Positions 4,827 through 11,885 of a DNA stretch of 14,287 bases are shown here, one piece after another. The stretch covers positions 1 through 14,287 of the forward strand of contig CAMYED010000029.1 in assembly GCA_947254595.1 (NCBI GenBank), written 5' to 3'. This stretch comes from an uncultured Gardnerella sp. Lineage in GTDB: Bacteria > Actinomycetota > Actinomycetes > Actinomycetales > Bifidobacteriaceae. Both the position numbers and the translations under genes were made by a program. The notes beneath the pieces were generated by a model. That model saw only the letters and a list, made by a program, of their open reading frames with translations. It was not told the origin of the DNA and did no database searches. Each line of letters begins with the position of its first letter. Positions within the stretch are counted from its first letter, which is position 1.

Positions 4827-6452
4827 TCATGCAGACTGACGTTCTTCTTCCTTCTTGCGATTGCGCAAGAATATGAACATGCCAATAGCAACCAAGCACA
4901 TACCAGCCAATGCGAAGATAATCACGCCATAAGCACCGGTCTTTGGAAGCTTGAACCACGAACCATTGTCCTTGGTTGGCACGTTCGCAATGTCAATAGT
5001 CTTAGTTTCAGCAGCATTAACAAGAACTTCATGTACTTGCTGATCACGCTCATACTGAGCTGGAGCTTCAGTTTCAACAAGATAGAACTTATTTGTATCG
5101 CCTTCTGCCTTAACTTTAACTGCATTATCGAAGGCACCATTAGCATTAGTGGTAAGTTCGCCCACTTTTGAAGCACTATTGCATTCATTTGCATTGGTAT
5201 TAGCAGCGCAATTATCAGCATCACTCTTTACAGCAAACAGCTTGAACTTTGCATCTTGTACTTTTTTCGCCTTAGTAGAATCAGTACCATCGTACTTATT
5301 TACCTGCAAGTAGCCAAACTTATTTTCGACTTTAGAACTTGTGTCATCTGGAACTTCAGGATTAGGATCTTTTTTCTCTTTACTTTTACCAGGAGTAAAA
5401 CCAGACTTGTTAATTAAAGTAGTGACATCAGTTTTATTATCACCGCGATTGTCATTAATCTTAAATGCAAGTTTAACTTCTACCTTTGCGCTAGTATCAC
5501 CTTTAGCTTTATTAGCAATTTGCTCCAAACCTTCATCTTTGAATGAAACTTTTATACGCTTTGCAACAACAGCGCTATTTTCATTTTTAACATCTTCATT
5601 TTTTACTTCGTATTTAGAAGCATCAATTGTATCTGTACCAATCTTTACTGTTTGAACAACATTTTCATAAGATTGGAACGCGTCAACTGGAGCATCATCG
5701 AATACGTTGTAACCAATCAAATCAGCTTTTGTCCATTCTGCACGCTCAGTATCAGATACAGATAGTACATCTGCACTAATTTTGTAGGTCATAGTGTCGC
5801 CAGTACCAACGAATGTAGTGCCCTCGTTCGCAGTATCAGTTATAAGTTCCTTCTTAATCTTGTTTGCAAGGCTCTGGTTCTTTGGTTCTACTGTTACGTT
5901 GTAGTCATACTTAATTGGTTGACCTGCAGCATGAGTGATTTCTGGAATCGTCATGTAGAATGGAGTAACGTCATTAGCATGCTTTGGAGCAGCCTTAGTT
6001 TCTTCAACCTTGTACAGACCTATTTCAAGGTCAGAGAATTTTGTTTCACCATTATCGCCAGTCTTCTGAGGATCCTTAGCATCACCCAAAACTACACTAG
6101 GATCATTTGGATTTTTATTGAGTTCATTAACTTTCTTAGCTAAAGTTTCCCAATCTGCATATTTTGTGAGATTTAATTCATTACCATCAGTTGTTAATTT
6201 TTTGACTTTGGTAATCTTAAATTCAGCATCCTTAAGAGGCGTAGACTTATCTTCATTGCCTTTATCCTCGTACTTCTTAATGGTGATGGAACCTTTTTGT
6301 TGCGCACATGCAGTATTCCAAGGTGCGCCAGAATTACATGCATTATCAGCAAATGCTACGTTACCAGCCACCACGGCGCCAGCAACGCACAGCGTGCCAG
6401 CCATTGCAAGCGAGGCGAATGCTGCCACGCATTGTTTAGTGAATTTATTCAC
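4827..6452 (-). CDS. LPKTG backbone-type pilin (SpaA/FimA-like isopeptide fimbrial subunit)
   Basis: This 541-residue protein has the full layout of a Gram-positive backbone pilin. A signal peptide ends near AFA|DNAC (about residue 35). The first Ig-like domain (about 54-190) holds ITIKKYED, an E-box-like YKVEETKAAP (147-156) and the pilin motif YNVTVEPK with Lys191, the likely polymerisation lysine. A central domain spans about 200-350. A last domain begins YLQVNKYDGT (about 381-390) and contains the E-box FYLVETEAP (456-464), consistent with an internal Lys-Asn isopeptide bond. LPKTG at 502-506, a hydrophobic helix and a basic tail form the sorting signal. Four mature cysteines form two close pairs (39/49, 415/424). 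The start is GTG with an AAAGGAG site at 6459-6465, the best ribosome binding site of the cluster, which suggests high expression. Confidence 0.93.
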   Translation of the reverse strand: MNKFTKQCVAAFASLAMAGTLCVAGAVVAGNVAFADNACNSGAPWNTACAQQKGSITIKKYEDKGNEDKSTPLKDAEFKITKVKKLTTDGNELNLTKYADWETLAKKVNELNKNPNDPSVVLGDAKDPQKTGDNGETKFSDLEIGLYKVEETKAAPKHANDVTPFYMTIPEITHAAGQPIKYDYNVTVEPKNQSLANKIKKELITDTANEGTTFVGTGDTMTYKISADVLSVSDTERAEWTKADLIGYNVFDDAPVDAFQSYENVVQTVKIGTDTIDASKYEVKNEDVKNENSAVVAKRIKVSFKDEGLEQIANKAKGDTSAKVEVKLAFKINDNRGDNKTDVTTLINKSGFTPGKSKEKKDPNPEVPDDTSSKVENKFGYLQVNKYDGTDSTKAKKVQDAKFKLFAVKSDADNCAANTNANECNSASKVGELTTNANGAFDNAVKVKAEGDTNKFYLVETEAPAQYERDQQVHEVLVNAAETKTIDIANVPTKDNGSWFKLPKTGAYGVIIFALAGMCLVAIGMFIFLRNRKKEEERQSA

Positions 6453-6458
6453 TTTCTT

Positions 6459-6486
6459 CTCCTTTATATCGGTGCCCTTATGGGCA
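6459..6486 (-). promoter_or_regulatory. Pilin ribosome binding site and small upstream hairpin
   Basis: AAAGGAG (complement of 6459-6465) sits 6 bases before the GTG start of the pilin and fixes that start. Eight bases further upstream TGCCC and GGGCA form a 5-bp stem with a tetraloop (6473-6486). The hairpin leaves the ribosome site open and may protect or position the 5' end of the pilin message. Confidence 0.5.
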
Positions 6487-6511
6487 GGGTTTGAGGAAAA
6501 TACGCTTATTT

Positions 6512-6532
6512 TTTATTGTTTATTGTTTATTG
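6512..6532. repeat. 7-bp tandem repeat (TTTATTG) upstream of the pilin gene
   Basis: Three perfect copies of TTTATTG occupy 6512-6532, followed by a related TTTTATTTTG. They lie 60-80 bp before the pilin start. Short repeats in this position can change length by slippage. If a promoter for the pilin lies here, its spacing would change; no convincing promoter was seen. Confidence 0.7.
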
Positions 6533-6555
6533 TTTTATTTTGTGTTGCACGTCAC

Positions 6556-6587
6556 ATTGCGCATAGCATTGCACATAGCATTGCGCA
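6556..6587. repeat. 12-bp tandem repeat upstream of the pilin gene
   Basis: ATTGCGCATAGC (6556-6567) and ATTGCACATAGC (6568-6579) are followed by a partial third copy, ATTGCGCA (6580-6587). The third copy ends in the palindrome TTGCGCAA (6581-6588). The repeat lies between the 7-bp repeat and the hairpin at 6605-6641. Confidence 0.7.
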
Positions 6588-6604
6588 ACAAGTTTTAGCG
6601 AGAA

Positions 6605-6641
6605 TCGCAACGCAAGATTGCAAGTCAGTTGCGTCTTGCGA
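6605..6641 (-). terminator. Hairpin after the large surface-protein gene (possible attenuator or processing site)
   Basis: TCGCAACGCAA (6605-6615) pairs with TTGCGTCTTGCGA (6629-6641) over 11 bp with a 2-base bulge and a 13-base loop. It begins 37 bp after the adhesin stop codon on the minus strand. No clear U-run follows, so it may mark an RNA processing or partial termination point that separates a scarce tip protein from an abundant pilin. This is inferred. Confidence 0.45.
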
Positions 6642-6677
6642 CTAGCCGACCAGCAGGATTGCGTGCAAATTTTTTCA

Positions 6678-9600
6678 TCAGCATCGCCACCTTTCGCTAC
6701 GTCGCCTTAAAGCGCGAAGCTTTTTGGCAGTTTTGCAGATAAAATCTTTAATTTGCACATTGCGCATCAACGCCTCAAGCAACGCGAGCCCCAACTTTGT
6801 TTGCTCAAGGAAGAACCAAGCCAACATCACGCCCGTACCAATCACAGCAATTACGCTAATAAGAACATTCCAGTTCACTCCGCCTGTTTTTGGCAGGGTG
6901 AATTTGTCTACCACAGTTACCGGGAAAGCTTTGGTAGTCCAGTCAATGCCATTCTTGCCGGTAAACTTCATAGCACTAGCAAAGTCATTATTAGTAACGG
7001 TAATCTTGCCGTTCTTAATAGCATTCTTATACTTACCCAAATCATCAAGCTTCAAAGCAAGCACAACGCAATAGTATTTTCCGGACTTCGTAGGCGCTTT
7101 GATGCTGGTGATAGTTCCGCTAGCACGCTCCATAGTTCCGCCAGTGCTATCGAACAAAAGATACTTACCTTCAGGATTGCAGCCATCACCTTTCTTGCCA
7201 CTCTTACGGCAAGTTTCCTGCTGCGTAAAGTCCGCATGATCCCACGACTTCTGCCAATTAAGCTTGAAGAACAGACTATCTAGATTCTCACTCCAGATAT
7301 GAGTTGTACTCTTTTTAGCTTCATCACTGTCATCTCTACACAAAGCTCTAAGCGTAATGCCTTCAGGCTTGGCTGTGGACCACGAGTCAATGCCCATATC
7401 CTTCAGCAAGCCAACGCCTTTCATAACAGTAATGCCATTCTTGCTGTCTACAGGCCCAGTAAATTTGCCATTTTCATACTGCTTGTAAACGTTAAGATGC
7501 AAATCGCCGTCGTCAACAGGCAATCTAGTAACATTCACCTTCGCATACACAGGGTGACTGTAGTTAATCGAATCCTCCTGATCCGTGGAGCTGCCGTCCG
7601 GGTAGTGAACAACAACCTCAGCCCAATACTCGCCATCATCCTGCCACTTATCAGGCCGGAACGTTACCTTACCATATTCGCGAGTTGAGTTAGGATTCTT
7701 GTCTTTAGCGCTATTTTTCCCATCATCCTTGTTATCTTCACCGTCTTCAAAATTCGCCCACGGGTAAGTTTGCGCTTTAGAGTTATCTTTATCCGCACTC
7801 TTAATAAATCGCTTAATAGTAAACCACGTGCCTTTAGGCAAAGGAACATTATCTTCAACTCCGCCCAAATCATCTTCTGGAACGCCATTAGCAGTTACTT
7901 GCTTTCCGCCAACTGTAATATGCGCATAACTTCTTGGCGTAGAAGAACTGTTATCAGTCTGATTCTTGAAATCACCGGCTTGAACAGTTGGAATTTTCAC
8001 GTAAGTCGGATTGTACCTTTGGCTGTCTTTAAGCTTGACGCTAAACTTAAAAGTATTATCCACCCATTGCGCAGTTCGCTTAGAGCCGCTATTATAATTC
8101 GCTCCAAAATCGAACAATTTGCTATGATTTTTCGTATTCTTTGCTTCAGAATCAAACTTTTTTAACCAATCAGATCCTTCATGGAACGCATACACTTTGC
8201 ACTCAAAATTGCCGCTTTTCTTAGGCTTTCCGTCAAGTACCGCGCGCGAACGCTCCAAAGTGTGCACATTGTACGAATCGCTAATAAGATAGTTGTAAAT
8301 AAACGGCTCAGCATTGCACTTTCCGTTCCGCTTACACTCTCTTTCCTGACTCTCGCTAGCATGATCCCACGAGTGATAATCCGTAAAACCTATCCCGTTT
8401 ATTATTCCAGAAGACTTCTGCCTTCCATCAGGCGGAGTAAGTACAGTAAAGTTGTTGTTATTCTTCTCTTCGTGACACACAGCGCGAAACTTAATTTTCC
8501 CAATGCCATTCCACGACCACGAGTCAAGTACTATCTTTTTATCCGCGTCAATTTTACGTATATTTTTATAGTCATTTTCGCTATAGCTGCGATACATTTT
8601 ATGGTCAGTATCGCTACTATTTGAATCATGCATACCCTTGCCTTCATGAAGGTCAAGGTGTAAATCGTTTGCTATCGGATCATGCCTAGTAACTTTAACT
8701 GGAGCATACACAACGCTTTTTTGCTTATCTTCCTTAGTTTTTCCACCATTGCAAACATTGCCTGCGTTCAAGTCTTCAGAAGTAGATCCATCTGGATACC
8801 TTACAATAACAGGAGTGTTATAAGGATTTGCACGCGGGTGAATAACTTTGCTTGGAGTAAAATGCACGATGCCATCTTTTTCATGATTTTTACTAATATC
8901 CGACCAAGACAGCGTTTCATCGCCTATTGGCTCATTTGTGCCAAAATAGTACGTATTCCTTTTCGGCTTATTATTACGCGCCAACTCAAACTTTGTGTCT
9001 TTCGGGAAGTAATTTTTACCGTACTTCGCAATAGTATTACTAACTAAAACACTATTCGGATTGCACGCTTTAACCTCGTTAAAAGGCTTCTCACTATCCT
9101 TGCCATTGTTGCGAATCTCATTAAAATCTGCTTCCGTTTGATTGTATTTAGGACTATACATAGAGGCTTGAGGAAGCACGCGAATTGTGAGAGGGTGACT
9201 TCGCACAATTCGATTATTACCGTAATCAAGATTGAACGATCCAGGCGCTGGATACTTGATTTCTATAGGAAACGTAAGCAGACCATCGTCTTGTCCGCGC
9301 GTTTTTCTTTTCCAATCCGTAGGCAGAGGATTATATGTTACTTTACCTCTGTGCGGATCTATTTTGACGCAACCCTTATCCTTACTAATATTGCAACCAC
9401 TAGAAGTGCCATTATCTTCACGAACGCCACTAGGCAATTTTCCATTAAACCTGTATTCTATGTGTTTTCCGTCAATTTTTACAGGCAAATCTGTTGTTGT
9501 AAGGTTTTCAGTATCTTGGCTAAATGTATCTAAAATTCCACCCTTTTGTTTAGAATCTCCAAACCAATTAGTGTTCCAGTTTCCCCTACTACCCCAATCA

Positions 9601-10943
9601 ATTATTTTTGAAAAAGGTTTAACGTTTATAGTGTTCCCATACGTAGTAATCGGAACATTATCAGTCCAACCGTAATCAGTTGCAGTACTGTTTCCTGGCT
9701 TTGAAAAATCTTTAAGCATATTGCGCCTATATACAGGGTACTTAATCTGATCTGTGTCATTAGGGTGCATGGAGTATCTATAAGTGAGATTATCTGGTAT
9801 GCCGTCTCCATCGCTATCGAATGGACCAATAATCATAAACTTATTTTTACGACTATTGCCAGCGCCCTTGCTTCGATCTCTTTCACTTGTAAACCCTGCA
9901 ACTATAGGCATGTTATAAAGATCATCTACAGAATGATTATTATCAAACCTTGCTGTAATTTTCCAGTGATATTCAGGAGAAATTGCAAAACCTTTCCTAT
10001 AGTCAATGTTTATTTTATCGAAAAAACCTACTCCAAACTTTCCTTCATTCTTCCACGCGTAAAGTTCTTTTACTGAATACTTTGTTGGTACACCATTTTT
10101 CATGTAGCTTATATGCGACATTTGGCCAGCGCCAACGCCTAAATCTCCACTTGCTGGACCAACACTATTATTCCAAGGACCGTCACATGTAGAATTAAAA
10201 TCACAAGAATTAGCATTATTATAAATATTGAAATAGCCTTCATGCGCGCGTTGAAGATGAGTTCTGAGCATACGATCTCTGTCGAAATAATACTTAATTC
10301 GCTCCACGGTTATAGAAGACTTATCAAGACCATTTGGAAGAAATGCATACAATGTTGGATCTGTTCCAAAAGGACGGTTTATTCCGGAATCATCAGCAAA
10401 ATTTTTTCCGTAACTAGATCCTAATTGCCTTTTGTCATAGCCTTTAGGATTAAAAGTAATATCCCAGGTTATTGACTTATTATCTTGGGAAACTTGCGGA
10501 TTAATATATACGTCTCGCTCGGCAGTTGTTGCATCATTCGATGCCTTGCTGATTGGTCTTCCATTGTTATCTTCGGTTGTAGCAGCGAGATAACCGTAGC
10601 CGCCGTATCGCCAGTAAATATCGTATGCGTTAGCTTTTTCGGTTGGAAGCATAATAAAAGTTGCGAAAAGCGTAGCGACGGCAATTAGAAGCGCGAGTAG
10701 AACGCGACGGAAGCTGAGTGAAGGACGGGAAGTGAGTGAAGGACGGGATGTGAGTGAAGGACGGGATGTGAGTGAAGGACGGGATGAGTCGGAAGAATGT
10801 AAGGTGCTGGAAGATACGGAAGCGCAAGAAGGATATGAAGTGCTGGAAGAAGGACGTAAAGTTCTGGAAGAACGAGAGGTGCAGTAAGTACGAACTGCGC
10901 GTGATACGAATCCACGGAACTTTGCTGGCAGCATACTCCTCAC
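6678..10943 (-). CDS. Large LPKTG surface protein, probable pilus tip/ancillary pilin with duplicated Cys-rich modules
   Basis: This 1421-residue protein is the first gene of the pilus cluster. An 80-residue basic, Ser-rich n-region with four RPSL(T)S repeats (55-78) precedes the signal helix (81-99) and a likely cut at ANA|YD (106). The N-terminal region (107-500) is unrecognised except for DSDGDGIPD (376-384), a calcium-loop-type motif. Rib/alpha-like segments follow: GKVTYNPLP...FPIEIKYP (533-564), a second ending in YPDGS (716-720) and a third in YPDGSS (1114-1119). Each of the last two leads into a similar Cys-containing module (about 752-917 and 1138-1294; shared DLHL, DSWS, SWDHA, ER(A)S and GxxxC landmarks). 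LPKTG is at 1350-1354, then a membrane helix (about 1358-1379) and an unusually long basic tail. No vWFA domain is seen. The GTG start lacks a normal ribosome site; codon 4 ATG is the alternative. Confidence 0.9.
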   Translation of the reverse strand: MRSMLPAKFRGFVSRAVRTYCTSRSSRTLRPSSSTSYPSCASVSSSTLHSSDSSRPSLTSRPSLTSRPSLTSRPSLSFRRVLLALLIAVATLFATFIMLPTEKANAYDIYWRYGGYGYLAATTEDNNGRPISKASNDATTAERDVYINPQVSQDNKSITWDITFNPKGYDKRQLGSSYGKNFADDSGINRPFGTDPTLYAFLPNGLDKSSITVERIKYYFDRDRMLRTHLQRAHEGYFNIYNNANSCDFNSTCDGPWNNSVGPASGDLGVGAGQMSHISYMKNGVPTKYSVKELYAWKNEGKFGVGFFDKINIDYRKGFAISPEYHWKITARFDNNHSVDDLYNMPIVAGFTSERDRSKGAGNSRKNKFMIIGPFDSDGDGIPDNLTYRYSMHPNDTDQIKYPVYRRNMLKDFSKPGNSTATDYGWTDNVPITTYGNTINVKPFSKIIDWGSRGNWNTNWFGDSKQKGGILDTFSQDTENLTTTDLPVKIDGKHIEYRFNGKLPSGVREDNGTSSGCNISKDKGCVKIDPHRGKVTYNPLPTDWKRKTRGQDDGLLTFPIEIKYPAPGSFNLDYGNNRIVRSHPLTIRVLPQASMYSPKYNQTEADFNEIRNNGKDSEKPFNEVKACNPNSVLVSNTIAKYGKNYFPKDTKFELARNNKPKRNTYYFGTNEPIGDETLSWSDISKNHEKDGIVHFTPSKVIHPRANPYNTPVIVRYPDGSTSEDLNAGNVCNGGKTKEDKQKSVVYAPVKVTRHDPIANDLHLDLHEGKGMHDSNSSDTDHKMYRSYSENDYKNIRKIDADKKIVLDSWSWNGIGKIKFRAVCHEEKNNNNFTVLTPPDGRQKSSGIINGIGFTDYHSWDHASESQERECKRNGKCNAEPFIYNYLISDSYNVHTLERSRAVLDGKPKKSGNFECKVYAFHEGSDWLKKFDSEAKNTKNHSKLFDFGANYNSGSKRTAQWVDNTFKFSVKLKDSQRYNPTYVKIPTVQAGDFKNQTDNSSSTPRSYAHITVGGKQVTANGVPEDDLGGVEDNVPLPKGTWFTIKRFIKSADKDNSKAQTYPWANFEDGEDNKDDGKNSAKDKNPNSTREYGKVTFRPDKWQDDGEYWAEVVVHYPDGSSTDQEDSINYSHPVYAKVNVTRLPVDDGDLHLNVYKQYENGKFTGPVDSKNGITVMKGVGLLKDMGIDSWSTAKPEGITLRALCRDDSDEAKKSTTHIWSENLDSLFFKLNWQKSWDHADFTQQETCRKSGKKGDGCNPEGKYLLFDSTGGTMERASGTITSIKAPTKSGKYYCVVLALKLDDLGKYKNAIKNGKITVTNNDFASAMKFTGKNGIDWTTKAFPVTVVDKFTLPKTGGVNWNVLISVIAVIGTGVMLAWFFLEQTKLGLALLEALMRNVQIKDFICKTAKKLRALRRRSERWRC
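10714..10785 (-). repeat. 18-bp tandem repeat in the signal-peptide n-region of the surface protein
   Basis: Four copies of the unit GTGAGTGAAGGACGGGAT (plus strand; the first copy has 2 differences) fill 10714-10785 without gaps. On the coding strand each encodes six residues of the RPSLTS repeat, upstream of the hydrophobic signal helix. The unit is a multiple of three, so copy-number change keeps the frame and only changes n-region length. Confidence 0.9.
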
Positions 10944-10997
10944 TTTCTAATTCAATAACCGCCGAAAGCCCGATTTTTTGCGCAATTAACCCTTTCG

Positions 10998-11027
10998 AGT
11001 AATTTCATTGAGCAAAATCCAAGTCAA
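10998..11027 (-). promoter_or_regulatory. Weak proximal promoter candidate for the pilus cluster
   Basis: On the minus strand TTGACT (11022-11027) precedes ATTACT (10998-11003) by 18 bp, giving a leader of about 50 bases to the GTG at 10943. The -35 is good and the -10 poor. The distal candidate at 11148-11177 is an alternative. Confidence 0.3.
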
Positions 11028-11059
11028 TTACGGCTCCGCCACACTTCAAATCAAGCCAG

Positions 11060-11123
11060 CCGGAAAATATTTAATCGCAAATCTAGTTCAAAAACGTAAG
11101 TCACTAGATTCACGTAATTCCGG
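11060..11123. repeat. Nested inverted repeat in the upstream region of the pilus cluster
   Basis: CCGGAA (11060-11065) pairs with TTCCGG (11118-11123), and inside it AATCTAG (11080-11086) pairs with CTAGATT (11104-11110). If transcription starts at the distal promoter candidate, this 64-bp structure lies in the 5' leader of the cluster. It could be a regulatory leader fold or an operator pair. Confidence 0.4.
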
Positions 11124-11147
11124 ATAGCATAATCAACCGCAGATAGG

Positions 11148-11177
11148 AGTATACATACCCATACCCCCTATATACAA
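11148..11177 (-). promoter_or_regulatory. Distal promoter candidate for the pilus cluster
   Basis: On the minus strand TTGTAT (11172-11177) precedes TATACT (11148-11153) by 18 bp, the spacer containing a G-rich run. The leader to the start codon would be about 200 bases. Directly upstream lies the phased T-tract array (11231-11314). Supported by sequence match only. Confidence 0.4.
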
Positions 11178-11230
11178 GTAAATTACAAAATTTTTTGCAG
11201 CAATACCCTACCCGCGTAAATTATCTCATT

Positions 11231-11314
11231 TAATTTTCCACGGATTTTCTACTGACTTTCCGCGGATTTTCATAGATTTTCATAGATTTTCGAATTATTT
11301 TTCAAATGATTTTC
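11231..11314. promoter_or_regulatory. Helically phased T-tract array (predicted curved DNA)
   Basis: Eight T-tracts of 3-5 bases end in C at 11238, 11249, 11260, 11271, 11281, 11291, 11303 and 11314, so steps are 10-12 bp, one helical turn each. Five are in the identical heptamer GATTTTC. Phased A/T-tracts are known to bend DNA. The array sits upstream of the pilus cluster in the 578-bp gene-free stretch 10944-11521 and could act as an upstream activating bend or bind an AT-preferring nucleoid protein. Confidence 0.65.
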
Positions 11315-11379
11315 AAATAAAAAAAATGTGCAAAAGAAGAAACTTACGGCGTGTGCGGCGTGTCGAAAGCACTATATGT

Positions 11380-11415
11380 CGTTATAACGTATACACATCT
11401 TTACTACATGTAGTA
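11380..11415. promoter_or_regulatory. Two palindromes, possible operator
   Basis: CGTTATAACG (11380-11389) and TACTACATGTAGTA (11402-11415) are perfect palindromes 12 bp apart. They lie between the tRNA-Arg(CCG) 3' end and the T-tract array. The short open frame at 11326-11520 that covers them has no ribosome site and no recognisable content, so I do not call a gene. Confidence 0.3.
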
Positions 11416-11521
11416 CTAATTGCGAACTTGCGTAAAATAACGCAACAAAATAAGTACAAAAAGAAAGCAGCGCAAAAAGAAAGCAAGTGCAAACTGAGCG
11501 AAGAAGTGCAAGAAAAGTAAG

Positions 11522-11594
11522 TGGGCCTAATGGGATTCGAACCCACGACCTTCTGCTCCGGAGGCAGACGCTCTATCCACTGAGCTACAGGCCC
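11522..11594 (-). tRNA. tRNA-Arg(CCG)
   Basis: The reverse complement gives a 73-nt tRNA. The acceptor stem GGGCCTG pairs with TAGGCCC (one G-U), and discriminator A is at 11522. The D-arm is AGCTCAGTGGATAGAGC, the anticodon stem TCTGC/GCAGA encloses CTCCGGA with anticodon CCG, and the T-loop is TTCGAAT. It decodes CGG. CCA is not encoded. No clear intrinsic terminator is visible downstream. Confidence 0.96.
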
Positions 11595-11606
11595 TTAACT
11601 CGTGAA

Positions 11607-11612
11607 AGTATA
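11607..11612 (-). promoter_or_regulatory. -10 box of tRNA-Arg(CCG)
   Basis: TATACT on the minus strand lies 12 bp before the tRNA 5' end, the right place for a promoter. The -35 region is GC-rich and poor (GGAGCG-like) and overlaps the first arm of the hairpin element at 11628, so structure and promoter may interfere. Confidence 0.5.
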
Positions 11613-11627
11613 CACGCTAGTGGGGAT

Positions 11628-11758
11628 GCGCTCCGACGTGCTTGAGCGCAGCACAGCGCGCGCGAAAGCAACTCGGAGCGCCGAGCTTGCTCAAGTTGAA
11701 AGCACAGTGTGCTTTCAACGCAAGCGAGGTCTGCCTTCGTTAATAAAGACGAAGGCAG
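11628..11758. repeat. Three-hairpin element, copy B
   Basis: The layout is the same as copy A. Hairpin 1 outer arms are GCGCTCCGA (11628-11636) and TCGGAGCGC (11673-11681). Hairpin 2 pairs GTTGAAAGCACA (11695-11706) with TGTGCTTTCAAC (11708-11719), clamped by GCTTGC (11685-11690) and GCAAGC (11720-11725). Hairpin 3 pairs CTGCCTTCGT (11731-11740) with ACGAAGGCAG (11749-11758). Hairpin 2 is nearly identical to copy A, whereas arms 1 and 3 differ in sequence but still pair. Both copies lie just upstream of a minus-strand tRNA. The rest of 11595-11885 holds only a short related motif near 11813-11830 and an AACGC/GCGTT dyad (11833-11844). Confidence 0.7.
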
Positions 11759-11885
11759 GGCAGAGTCGTGTGGTAGTTCATTGGGATTGTGGTTGTGATT
11801 GGTGTGCGCTGACGACCTGCCTGAGCGCTTATAACGCGAGCGTTCTCCCCCGCATTTGGAGCAAAAACTCACGCACGCGCCGCCA

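Noticed and set aside
6625..6684. Small minus-strand open frame starting at ATG 6682-6684, overlapping the end of the surface-protein gene
   Set aside because: It is only about 19 codons long and ends within the hairpin region; an AAAGG-like site precedes it, but nothing else supports a gene.
10685..10915. Alternative frame through the RPSLTS repeat giving a hydrophobic repeat protein
   Set aside because: The other frame links directly to a signal helix, a large secreted protein and LPKTG, so this one is a repeat-induced shadow.
11326..11520. 64-codon open frame on the plus strand before tRNA-Arg(CCG)
   Set aside because: No Shine-Dalgarno sequence before its ATG, a Lys/Arg-rich composition expected from A-rich DNA, and it runs against all neighbouring genes.
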